From a bacterium (lineage in GTDB: Bacteria; UBA9089; JASEIO01): 15,045 nucleotides of DNA. Position numbers and translations under genes: made by a program. Shown piece after piece: positions 1 through 5,796 of the stretch; the first letter of the stretch is position 1, and every line of letters begins with the position of its first letter. The notes below the pieces were generated by a model. That model searched no databases. It saw nothing but the letters and a program-made list of their open reading frames with translations, and was not told where the DNA came from. The stretch is from contig JASEIO010000037.1 in assembly GCA_030017475.1 (NCBI GenBank), forward strand, positions 1 to 15,045. Reading direction: 5' to 3'.

Positions 1-8
1 AAATTATC

Positions 9-37
9 TTGACATTACATAATCGATTTGTTAAAAT
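9..37 (+). promoter_or_regulatory. Sigma-70 type promoter of the phosphofructokinase-aldolase operon
   Basis: A perfect -35 hexamer TTGACA (9-14) is followed after 17 bases by TAAAAT (32-37), a five-of-six match to the -10 consensus. Transcription would start near position 44, leaving a leader of about 36 bases. A strong ribosome binding site, AAAGGAGG (63-70), precedes the first gene. No other promoter is evident before the second gene, so both genes are probably transcribed from here. Confidence 0.75.
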
Positions 38-79
38 GGGATTGAAAGGCCAAATTTTATAGAAAGGAGGTATAAAATC

Positions 80-1108
80 TTGAAAAGGGTTGGTGTATTA
101 ACTGGTGGAGGAGATGCTCCTGGTTTAAATGCTGCAATTAAAGGGGTGGTATTAAAAGGAAGAGAATATGGTTATGAGACAATCGGGATTAAGAAAGGAT
201 GGGCAGGATTGTTGAATAAAGAGACAGGGGCATTGCGAGATGATGAGGTTCAGGATATACAGGCCTTAGGTGGAACTATTTTAGGTACATCCCGCACAAA
301 TCCATATAAGATCGAAGATGGGATAAGGAAGATTAGAGAGAATTTCGAGGAATTAATGTTAGACGCATTGATTGCTATGGGAGGAGAGGATACCTTATCT
401 GTAGCCTATAAGCTTAATCGAGATGAAAACATTCCAATAGTAGGGGTAGCAAAGACTATTGATAATGATTTATCTTGTACTGACTGTACAATTGGTTCTT
501 ATACCGCAGTGGATATAGCTACCTCAGCCATTGATAAGTTACATACTACAGCCTGTTCCCATTCCCGTGTTATGGTGGTAGAAGTGATGGGAAGACATGC
601 TGGATGGATGACCTTACATGCAGGATTAGCTGGTGGGGCCCATTTTATCCTTATCCCTGAGGTCCCGTTTGATCTCCATTTGTTATATGAAAGGATAAAA
701 GAGAGGCACAAAAGAAAAAATTACACTATCATTGCAGTAGCAGAGGGAGCAATGCCTATAGGAGGTGGAGAGGTTTTGCAGACAGAAGAACGGGATGCAT
801 TTGGGCATGTAAGGCTTGGTGGAATTGGAAAGAGTTTAGAAAAACTTATTCAAAAACACACTGGCATCGAAACAAGATCAGTGGTTTTGGGACATCTACA
901 AAGAGGGGGAACACCTGCACCATCTGATAGGATTTTAGGATTAAGGCTTGGGGTAAAGGCTATGGAGTTGGTTAAGGAAGAGAGATTTGGTCAAATGGCC
1001 ACTTATTATAAAGGAGAGATTGACTCGGTTAATTTGAAGGATGCAGTTTCAGAATTAAAGACTATTCCAGAAGGTCTATCCAAACTCATCCAGATCTTTG
1101 AAGGCTAA
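80..1108 (+). CDS. pfp: Pyrophosphate-dependent 6-phosphofructokinase (PfkA superfamily)
   Basis: This enzyme phosphorylates fructose 6-phosphate to fructose 1,6-bisphosphate in the cytoplasm. The 342-residue length is that of a short single-domain PFK. The N-terminal loop GGGDAPGLNAAI (9-20), the catalytic TIDND (126-130), the sugar-phosphate motif MGRHAGW (170-176) and GHLQRGG near the C terminus identify the family. Two positions argue for pyrophosphate rather than ATP as donor: GGEDT places Asp at 104, where ATP enzymes have Gly, and Lys125 precedes TIDND, where ATP enzymes have Gly. This pairing resembles the PPi-PFK of Amycolatopsis. The reaction would be reversible and save ATP. Start: TTG at 80, nine bases after AAAGGAGG; no better start is visible. 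The aldolase gene follows 45 bases later and uses the product. Donor specificity is inferred from these residues. Confidence 0.88.
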   Translation: MKRVGVLTGGGDAPGLNAAIKGVVLKGREYGYETIGIKKGWAGLLNKETGALRDDEVQDIQALGGTILGTSRTNPYKIEDGIRKIRENFEELMLDALIAMGGEDTLSVAYKLNRDENIPIVGVAKTIDNDLSCTDCTIGSYTAVDIATSAIDKLHTTACSHSRVMVVEVMGRHAGWMTLHAGLAGGAHFILIPEVPFDLHLLYERIKERHKRKNYTIIAVAEGAMPIGGGEVLQTEERDAFGHVRLGGIGKSLEKLIQKHTGIETRSVVLGHLQRGGTPAPSDRILGLRLGVKAMELVKEERFGQMATYYKGEIDSVNLKDAVSELKTIPEGLSKLIQIFEG

Positions 1109-1153
1109 TAATAAATAGATAAGAGGGAATAATAAAAAGGAGGAAGATTCCTT

Positions 1154-2554
1154 ATGATGGATGATTTAGTTAGTTCTTTAAGGGGTAAATTAGAGATTGC
1201 AGAAGATGGTAGACTTAAAATTATAGATGAACAAAGATTCAAGGAAGAACTATTGGGCGATTTGGTTTACAATTCAAACTTTAGTAAGGATCAGGATGTA
1301 GTTATGGCCTCTCGCTGGATAATCTATGAGGCAGCCCGAGAATCAGGGATTATCCCATCCTCTATCCAGTCATTGTATGAATATAAAGGAAAGGGCGGAT
1401 TTTCTAATAGAACTGTCCCAGCAATTAATGTCCGGGGATTAACCTATGATGTAAGTCGGGCTGTTATTCGAACTGCTATAAAGAATAATTCTTCAGCATT
1501 TATCTTTGAACTTGCTCCAACAGAAATGAAGTATACAGATCAGTCTCCATCGGAATATGCTACTTCGGTTATTGCTGCGTCCCTCAGGGAAGGTTACAGT
1601 GGGCCACTTTTTCTCCAGGTAGATCATCTTAGGGTTTCCGAAAAGAGGTACGAGGAAGATAAAGAAGAGGAATTAGAAAATATCAAACGTGTGATTAGAG
1701 AGGCAATATTGGCAGGGTTCTATAACATAGATTTAGATACATCTACTCTTGTTACACTCTCTAAACCCACGGTAAGAGAACAACAGCGGAGGAATTTTGA
1801 AGTAGCAGCGGAATTGGCAGTCTATATTAGGGAACTTGAACCTGAAGGAATAACCATCTCATTAGGAGGGGAAATTGGAGAGATTGGAGGGAAGAATAGT
1901 ACCGAAGAGGAATTAAGAGAGTATCTAAATGGATTTGCGGAGGAGATTGGGAAGGTTTCACTTAATATTAAAGGATTGCGTAAAGTTGCTATTCAAACAG
2001 GAACAACCCATGGAGGCGTCCCGCTACCTGACGGAACTATTGCCAAGGTAAAACTCGATTTTGAGACACTTGAGAGGTTATCTACAGTGGCTCGGGAAGA
2101 ATATGGATTAGCAGGTTGTGTTCAGCATGGTGCGTCGACCCTACCTGCGGAAGCCTTCCATCGTTTTCCAGAAACTGGTACAGCTGAGGTACATTTAGCT
2201 ACCGAGTTTCAGAATATGATCTATGACTCAGAGTTTTTCCCAAGCGATCTCCGCTCAAGAATCTATAACTATCTTCGCCGGGAACATAAATCGGAACGAA
2301 AGGAAGGCCAAACCGATGAACAGTTTATTTATAAAACAAGGAAGGAAGGCTTTGGTCCTTTTAAAAAAGAGATCTGGGATATACCAGAGGAATCCAGGGT
2401 TGAAATCGGACGGAGATTAGAAGATAAATTTGACTTCCTTTTCAAAAAGCTAAATGTATGTAATACCTATGACATAGTTAAAAAAGAGATAAGACTTGTA
2501 CCTATCTCAAGACCAATTCCAGAAGCATTAAAGAAGAGAATTAGTAATGATTAA
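1154..2554 (+). CDS. fba: Class II fructose-1,6-bisphosphate aldolase, long form
   Basis: The protein should cleave fructose 1,6-bisphosphate to dihydroxyacetone phosphate and glyceraldehyde 3-phosphate, with a divalent metal as cofactor. Class II landmarks occur in order: QVDHLR with catalytic Asp157 and metal ligand His158; LGGEIGEIGG with Glu240; GTTHGG with His286; VQHGAS with His325; and a phosphate-binding stretch near 347-355. At 466 residues it is well above the usual 285-360. The extra length lies in an N-terminal segment of about 90 residues and a charged C-terminal tail of about 100 residues. Start: ATG 1154, ten bases after AAAAAGGAGG; ATG 1157 is also possible. It follows the phosphofructokinase in one operon. 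The tail is of unknown function, and a related ketose-bisphosphate substrate such as tagatose bisphosphate cannot be excluded. Confidence 0.85.
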   Translation: MMDDLVSSLRGKLEIAEDGRLKIIDEQRFKEELLGDLVYNSNFSKDQDVVMASRWIIYEAARESGIIPSSIQSLYEYKGKGGFSNRTVPAINVRGLTYDVSRAVIRTAIKNNSSAFIFELAPTEMKYTDQSPSEYATSVIAASLREGYSGPLFLQVDHLRVSEKRYEEDKEEELENIKRVIREAILAGFYNIDLDTSTLVTLSKPTVREQQRRNFEVAAELAVYIRELEPEGITISLGGEIGEIGGKNSTEEELREYLNGFAEEIGKVSLNIKGLRKVAIQTGTTHGGVPLPDGTIAKVKLDFETLERLSTVAREEYGLAGCVQHGASTLPAEAFHRFPETGTAEVHLATEFQNMIYDSEFFPSDLRSRIYNYLRREHKSERKEGQTDEQFIYKTRKEGFGPFKKEIWDIPEESRVEIGRRLEDKFDFLFKKLNVCNTYDIVKKEIRLVPISRPIPEALKKRISND

Positions 2555-2565
2555 ACGAGACGCTA

Positions 2566-2652
2566 GGCGGGGTGGCAGAGTGGACTATTGCGGCGGTCTT
2601 GAAAACCGTTGATGGGGTAACTCATCCGTGGGTTCGAATCCTACCCCCGCCG
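2566..2652 (+). tRNA. tRNA-Ser (anticodon UGA)
   Basis: The acceptor stem GGCGGGG (2566-2572) pairs perfectly with CCCCGCC (2645-2651), with discriminator G at 2652. The anticodon loop CTTGAAA holds TGA. A long variable arm follows, as class II serine tRNAs have, then a T arm with loop TTCGAAT. CCA is not encoded. The gene starts 11 bases after the aldolase stop codon, so it may be processed from the glycolytic operon transcript. Confidence 0.95.
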
Positions 2653-2710
2653 CTAACTAAAGGGTCAATAGTCGGTCAACGGTTTTAGTTTTGTGGATAG
2701 TGGACTATTT
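2653..2710 (+). repeat. Spacer between the tRNAs containing pieces of the first tRNA in both orientations
   Basis: The spacer holds a direct copy of AGTGGACTATT (2699-2709; also 2579-2589 in the D-loop region of the first tRNA). It also holds inverted matches: CAATAGTC (2666-2673) to GACTATTG (2583-2590), and TCAACGGTTTT (2676-2686) to AAAACCGTTGA (2602-2612). Within the spacer AATAGTC (2667-2673) and GACTATT (2703-2709) can pair. Precursor-tRNA folding or past rearrangement are both possible. Confidence 0.45.
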
Positions 2711-2801
2711 GGAGAGGTGCCAGAGTGGTTAAATGGGGCTGCCTGCTAAGCAGTTGTAGGGTATAAAAACTCTACCGAGGGTTCGAATCCCTCCCTCTCC
2801 G
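2711..2801 (+). tRNA. tRNA-Ser (anticodon GCU)
   Basis: The acceptor stem GGAGAGG (2711-2717) pairs with CCTCTCC (2794-2800), with discriminator G at 2801. The anticodon stem GCTGC/GCAGT encloses CTGCTAA with anticodon GCT. The variable arm is long, and the T arm is GAGGG-TTCGAAT-CCCTC. CCA is not encoded. It is the second serine isoacceptor in tandem and marks the left edge of the degraded accessory region. Confidence 0.95.
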
Positions 2802-2855
2802 CTACTACTGTCCGTAAAAAAATAAACAGATAATCTTTTAAGGTACTTGTGAATA

Positions 2856-2872
2856 GATATAAAGGAATGAGG
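2856..2872 (+). repeat. 17-base leader repeat, copy A
   Basis: GATATAAAGGAATGAGG occurs here and identically at 4963-4979. Each copy lies just upstream of a putative transposase fragment, so the repeat may be the translation leader of one insertion-sequence family. A shorter partial match, GATATAAGAATGG, occurs at 5294. Confidence 0.6.
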
Positions 2873-3032
2873 TGATAAAAAAGAAAAAGAGAATAGACCC
2901 CTCTCTTCTAATCATGTAGAGGCTGATGAGATGTATATTACAGCAGGGTTTAAAGGTAATAAAGAAACAGTCAATGAACAGAAGATTATTGATAGACAAA
3001 GAGCCCCAAACAGAGGAGTTTCACATCTCTAA
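2871..3032 (+). pseudogene. Fragment of an IS1595/ISXO2-like transposase
   Basis: An open frame between a TGA at 2868 and a TAA at 3030 has no good start codon and encodes about 53 residues. It contains VEADEMYITAGFKGNK followed by a basic stretch ending RAPNRG. This resembles the region around the first catalytic Asp of IS1595-type DDE transposases, typically V-E-A-D-E-x-Y with a later basic RRRG-like stretch. The N-terminal zinc ribbon and the rest of the catalytic domain are absent, so it is a remnant. A possible continuation lies about 2 kb away in 4987-5274, beyond the glycosyltransferase-TPR locus. Identification rests on motif memory only. Confidence 0.5.
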
Positions 3033-3064
3033 GATTGCAGCTTAGGCACAATCTTTGAGAGATG
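3024..3064 (+). other. Long imperfect stem-loop before the glycosyltransferase gene
   Basis: Arms CATCTCTAAGATTG (3024-3037) and CAATCTTTGAGAGATG (3049-3064) pair over 14 base pairs with a two-base bulge and an 11-base loop. No T tract follows, so it does not look like an intrinsic terminator. The right arm overlaps the -35 element of the promoter at 3055-3082. It could be a regulator site or a relic of a mobile-element end. Confidence 0.55.
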
Positions 3065-3082
3065 AGCCAATATCTTTATAAT
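3055..3082 (+). promoter_or_regulatory. Sigma-70 type promoter for the glycosyltransferase-TPR locus
   Basis: TTGAGA (3055-3060, five of six) is followed after 16 bases by a perfect TATAAT (3077-3082). Transcription would begin near 3089, about 40 bases before the ATG at 3130. The -35 box lies in the right arm of the stem-loop at 3024-3064. Confidence 0.6.
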
Positions 3083-3129
3083 ATAGTAGTCAGGTTATCC
3101 GGGGAGGAACAAGGTATACCAGAAGAAAA

Positions 3130-3408
3130 ATGTTAACATTAAGCGTGATTATCCCAACATATAATCGGAAAGAGGTCTTAGAGAGATCTCTCTCTGCTCT
3201 TTTCGATCAAACATATCCAAAGGCTGATTATGAGATTATTATAATTAATGATGGTTCAACTGACGGAACTGAAAAGTTGATAGAAAAGATTCAACTCGAC
3301 TCACCGGTTGCTTTAAAGTGTTTTAAACAAAAAAAACAAAGGACCAGCAGCAGCAAGGAATGTAGGAATAAGGAATGCAAAAGGAAAAATACTTCTATTT
3401 ATTGGTGA
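3130..3408 (+). pseudogene. Family 2 glycosyltransferase, N-terminal fragment (frameshifted)
   Basis: This fragment opens with the GT-A fold start LSVIIPTYNRKEVLERSL (4-21) and the nucleotide-binding NDGSTDG (40-46), typical of family 2 enzymes that transfer sugars from nucleotide donors. The homologous frame breaks at an A8 tract (3329-3336). After it this frame gives meaningless residues to the stop at 3408, while the next frame continues GPAAARNVGIRNAKGKILLF, the expected family 2 continuation. Seven A residues instead of eight would restore the protein. The ATG at 3130 fits the domain start, but its Shine-Dalgarno site is poor; GGGGAGG is about 22 bases upstream. The break could be a real mutation, a sequencing error, or be rescued by slippage. 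Confidence 0.8.
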
Positions 3409-3430
3409 TGATATTATTGCCACTTCCAAT

Positions 3431-4156
3431 TTGATAGAAGAGCATATAAACTATCATAATCGTTATCCAGAGGAAAATAAGGCGGTTTTAGGATATGTAA
3501 CCTGGCATCCAGATTTAGATGTAACGCCTTTTATGTGGTGGCTTGAGAATGGAGGACCTCAATTTTCTTTTAATACCATAATTGAGGAAAAGAAGGAAGA
3601 TTGTGAAATTTTCTACACATCTAATATTTCTTTAAAACACCAATTTTTATTATCAAACAGGCTACTATTTGATGAAGATTTTTTATACGCGAGTCATGAG
3701 GATACAGAGTTTTGGTATAGGCTTAAAGAACTGAATCTAAAAGTCATATATAATCCGAATGCAGTAGGATATCATATGCATCAAGTAGTGATGAGTGAGT
3801 ATTGCAGAAATAGACAGATTAAAGAAGGGATTTCAAGGATACTCTTGTATACAAAAAACTTTAGATTTAGACAATATTTTGAGGTAGATATTGGGTATCA
3901 TGAAGGGGTTTTCTGTTCAGAGTATCTTTTACAAGATATGGAAAACTTACTCGAATTTGTTGAAAAAGCAGAGTTGTTTCTATACATGGACTCTTTTAAA
4001 CGTTATTTTTTCTATGAACTTCTTGTAAATTTTTACTCCCAAAAAGGCGCCCTTATTAAACTTAAAGAAATAATTCCAAGTTTTGATTTCATAAAAGAAA
4101 AATGTTTTAAGGCTATTAAGGCAAAAAAAAGAGAAAGATTACGAAGGCACGATTAG
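3431..4156 (+). pseudogene. Family 2 glycosyltransferase, central and C-terminal fragment (frameshifted)
   Basis: This reading frame is open back to the A8 tract at 3329-3336. There it reads KGPAAARNVGIRNAKGKILL and then GDDI, the acidic metal-binding equivalent of DXD. Downstream come a conserved acidic segment (SHEDTEFWYRLKE) and YNPNAVGYHMHQ, as in the acceptor-side half of GT2 enzymes. The first possible start in frame is a TTG at 3431, which is too late to make an active enzyme alone. The frame ends at 4156 shortly after a second A8 tract (4123-4130). Removing one A there joins it to the downstream TPR frame. The original gene was therefore probably a single GT2-TPR protein of about 590 residues spanning 3130-4904. 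Confidence 0.78.
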
Positions 4157-4208
4157 AAATTACAAGGAGGCAATCTCTATCTGTCCCAAATATCTTCCTG
4201 TTAGGTTT

Positions 4209-4904
4209 ATGTTAGCAAAATTTCTTGAAGATATTGGAAGATTCAATAAAGCATCCTTGGAATATAAAGAGATTTTAAAAGAAGAACCAAAACATACTTT
4301 TGCTATATTATTTTTGGCAAATACATTATTTAGGGAAGGTAAATTCAAAGAAGCAGAAAAAGAACTAAAGAGGACCTTCTCCTTAGAACCACCAAACAAA
4401 AACACAAAGGCAAACATCCTTCTTGCCCTTGGAAATCTTTACTTGCAACAACAGAGATACAAAGAGGCAGAAGCCAAACTCAGCGAGGCCTTCTCCTTAG
4501 AACCACCAAACAAAAACACAAAGGCAAACATCCTGATTAGCCTTGGCAATCTTTACTTGCAACAACAGAAGCACAAAGAGGCAGAAGAGAGACTCAACGA
4601 GGCCCTCTCCATAGAACCACAAGATAAAAACATAATAATATCAATCCATTATGCTTTGGGTTCGCTCTACCGAAGAAAAGGTGATTTAGAAAAAACAAAA
4701 GAAAGGTTTGAAGAAGTAGTGAAATCTGCCGGGGTGATTAAGTCTTTAGTGAATAAAAATAGATTTGCTGGTGGTGCTCATTTTCATTTGGGAACCATTT
4801 ATCAAAGGATGGGAGAGAATAAAAAGGCAAATTATCATTTTAAAGAATGTCTTAGGCTTATACCAGATCATAGAAAAGCAAAAGAGAACCTTGGAGAAAC
4901 TTAA
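4209..4904 (+). pseudogene. TPR-repeat C-terminal part of the broken glycosyltransferase gene
   Basis: The 231-residue frame is almost wholly tetratricopeptide repeats: helix pairs with the pattern ALGNLYLQQQRYKEAEAKL and prolines at repeat ends, about six repeats. The frame is open upstream to the A8 tract at 4123-4130 and encodes another TPR-like unit there (YEGTIRNYKEAISICPKYLP), so ATG 4209 is not the natural start and has no convincing ribosome site. Two central repeats are nearly identical at DNA level. TPR arrays mediate protein contacts; fused to a glycosyltransferase they may bind the acceptor. It could be translated alone, but a broken fusion fits better. Confidence 0.75.
4375..4602 (+). 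repeat. Tandem 114-base repeat encoding 38-residue TPR units
   Basis: Two units with a period of 114 bases begin at 4375 and 4489, and a diverged third begins at 4603. The first 46 bases of units one and two (4375-4420 and 4489-4534) are identical, and much of the remainder matches. The 38-residue period equals a 34-residue TPR plus a four-residue insertion. Such DNA-level identity suggests recent duplication or gene conversion. Confidence 0.85.
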
Positions 4905-4962
4905 TGTTTAATTCTAACGCTCATGTTTTAACTTTGTGCTTTAGAAATCTTGATATTTTGCC

Positions 4963-4979
4963 GATATAAAGGAATGAGG
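4963..4979 (+). repeat. 17-base leader repeat, copy B
   Basis: This is an exact copy of the GATATAAAGGAATGAGG sequence at 2856-2872, here 7 bases before an ATG at 4987. It lies after the TPR frame, so the two copies bracket the glycosyltransferase-TPR locus in direct orientation. Confidence 0.6.
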
Positions 4980-4986
4980 GGTAAAG

Positions 4987-5274
4987 ATGAAAAGACTCAT
5001 TTCTTATCTGGCAGATGAGGCTGAAGCCTCACGCAAGGGACCATATCAAGAATACCTCAGTCGATATCACAGCTTTCTATGTCTCAATGGGCTCAAAGGA
5101 AGCGAAGGAGGTTCAAAAAAGGGACAAGGAACCTATGAGACCGACAAACCAGAAGGAGCAAGAATCGAGATTTGCCACTTGGGTTGCTTTTTGAGTATGG
5201 CTGGTTTAGCTAATAGCGATTATCTAAGATCCATCTTTTGCATTATAGCTTATAGAAATGATTGCGTCAAGTGA
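4987..5274 (+). pseudogene. Short open frame with a possible IS1595-like transposase remnant
   Basis: The 95-residue frame matches no intact protein I know. Its middle, GLKG then KKGQGTYETDKP (residues about 36-56), resembles the segment of IS1595/ISXO2 transposases that follows the basic RRRG stretch, which is just where the fragment at 2871-3032 stops. The order is consistent with one transposase split by the glycosyltransferase-TPR locus. The last 13 codons lie inside the 54-base promoter repeat, so the C terminus is not native. Residues before and after the GTYETDKP core do not look like the family, and other frames here are also open. Treat this as a likely non-functional relic. Confidence 0.3.
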
Positions 5275-5289
5275 AAAGTTAAGGAGTTA
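5236..5289. repeat. 54-base dispersed repeat carrying a promoter, copy 1
   Basis: This segment is identical over 54 bases to 14895-14948 in the same orientation, 9.66 kb apart. Flanks diverge immediately on the left and within a few bases on the right. It holds a strong minus-strand promoter. Its right end coincides with the point where the MTH1175-like gene relic loses homology, so it probably marks a recombination or insertion boundary. Confidence 0.9.
5242..5270 (-). promoter_or_regulatory. Near-consensus promoter inside repeat copy 1
   Basis: On the minus strand TTGACG (5270-5265) is followed after exactly 17 bases by TATAAT (5247-5242). Transcription would run leftward, antisense to the frame at 4987-5274 and towards the TPR locus. 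No minus-strand gene lies downstream here, so the promoter may be orphaned or make antisense RNA. Confidence 0.6.
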
Positions 5290-5406
5290 CTCCGATATAA
5301 GAATGGCATAGACAGGATCAACAATGACGAAATATTGACAGCGACCGAATCAAGGATCAACCTCAGCATCAAGACTTGGCTGATTTGCCGAAACTGCTAT
5401 CCTCAT
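5287..5406 (-). pseudogene. Truncated MTH1175/NifX-type iron-molybdenum cluster-binding protein
   Basis: The minus strand from ATG 5406 encodes MRIAVSANQPSLDAEVDP, then TGA (5352-5350), then FGRCQYFVIVDP in the same frame. This is the N terminus of small proteins of the Nitro_FeMo-Co (PF02579) family, where an Arg normally sits at the TGA position (VDPRFGRC), so one CGA-to-TGA change explains the stop. Homology ends after VDP near 5314 and the frame stops at the edge of the 54-base repeat; the remaining two-thirds of the usual roughly 110 residues are missing. It starts 13 bases after the stop of the DUF5320-like relic, and these families are often neighbours. Clearly broken. Confidence 0.7.
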
Positions 5407-5419
5407 AGCGTTCTCCTAT

Positions 5420-5680
5420 CTACTCTTCCAGTTCCCGGATGCGGCTTTCGATTTGTTCGAGTTGCGCCTTTATTGTATCGGCTTGACCTTTGAGGAAATC
5501 AAGCTCCTGCTCTCGTGTCATTTGGGGAGCAAAGGGAGCGGTCGGGGGTACTCCTGTTGTAGCTCCCATGGGCGGACCGTATAATTAATACCATCCATAT
5601 GGCGGGAAGGGTTGGATATAGGGATTGTTGCAATTGGGACAAGCCAGAGGCAGACCAGCAATCATCGCTTCAAAAGGCAC
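5420..5680 (-). pseudogene. Relic of a DUF5320-like protein with Cys motif and coiled-coil tail
   Basis: On the minus strand an intact 49-codon stretch from ATG 5569 to TAG 5420 encodes a proline-rich start (GVPPTAPFAPQ) and a charged coiled coil (LKGQADTIKAQLEQIESRI), as at the C terminus of DUF5320-type proteins. The same frame continues upstream through a stop TAA (5587-5585) into LACPNCNNPYIQPFPPYGWY with a CPNC knuckle, then closes at 5698. Another frame further up (LEQEALINGKAMRC) suggests an additional frameshift near 5680-5690. The gene is thus damaged in at least two places. A protein from ATG 5569 alone remains possible. The stretch looks richer in G and C than its surroundings. Confidence 0.5.
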
Positions 5681-5796
5681 CTCATCGCCTTGCCGTTAAT
5701 CAGAGCCTCCTGCTCCAGTTTAAAAGATGGGGAGGAACCCCCACTGGTGTGAACAAGGTTATCTTTAGTGTACACACAATCCCAAAACGCAAAATC

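Noticed and set aside
499-711. Minus-strand open frame inside the phosphofructokinase gene
   Set aside because: It is fully covered by a strongly conserved gene on the other strand, and its protein shows no domain or ribosome site.
2223-2420. Second plus-strand frame inside the aldolase gene
   Set aside because: It overlaps the aldolase C-terminal region in another frame, has no family resemblance, and starts inside conserved coding sequence.
2711-2801. tRNA-Ser 3' end as a proven attachment site
   Set aside because: No second copy of the T-arm and acceptor sequence was found outside the two tRNAs, and no integrase gene is present.
4160-4417. Minus-strand frame opposite the TPR region
   Set aside because: The plus strand carries a clear TPR array with matching DNA repeats, so the minus frame is a shadow.
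4375-4640. CRISPR-like regular repeat
   Set aside because: The period is 114 bases, in frame with a TPR protein, with no short palindromic repeats or unique spacers; it is a coding tandem repeat.
5350-5352. TGA as a selenocysteine codon in the MTH1175-type gene
   Set aside because: The family normally has Arg there, one base change from CGA explains it, no SECIS-like hairpin was noticed just downstream, and the gene is truncated anyway.
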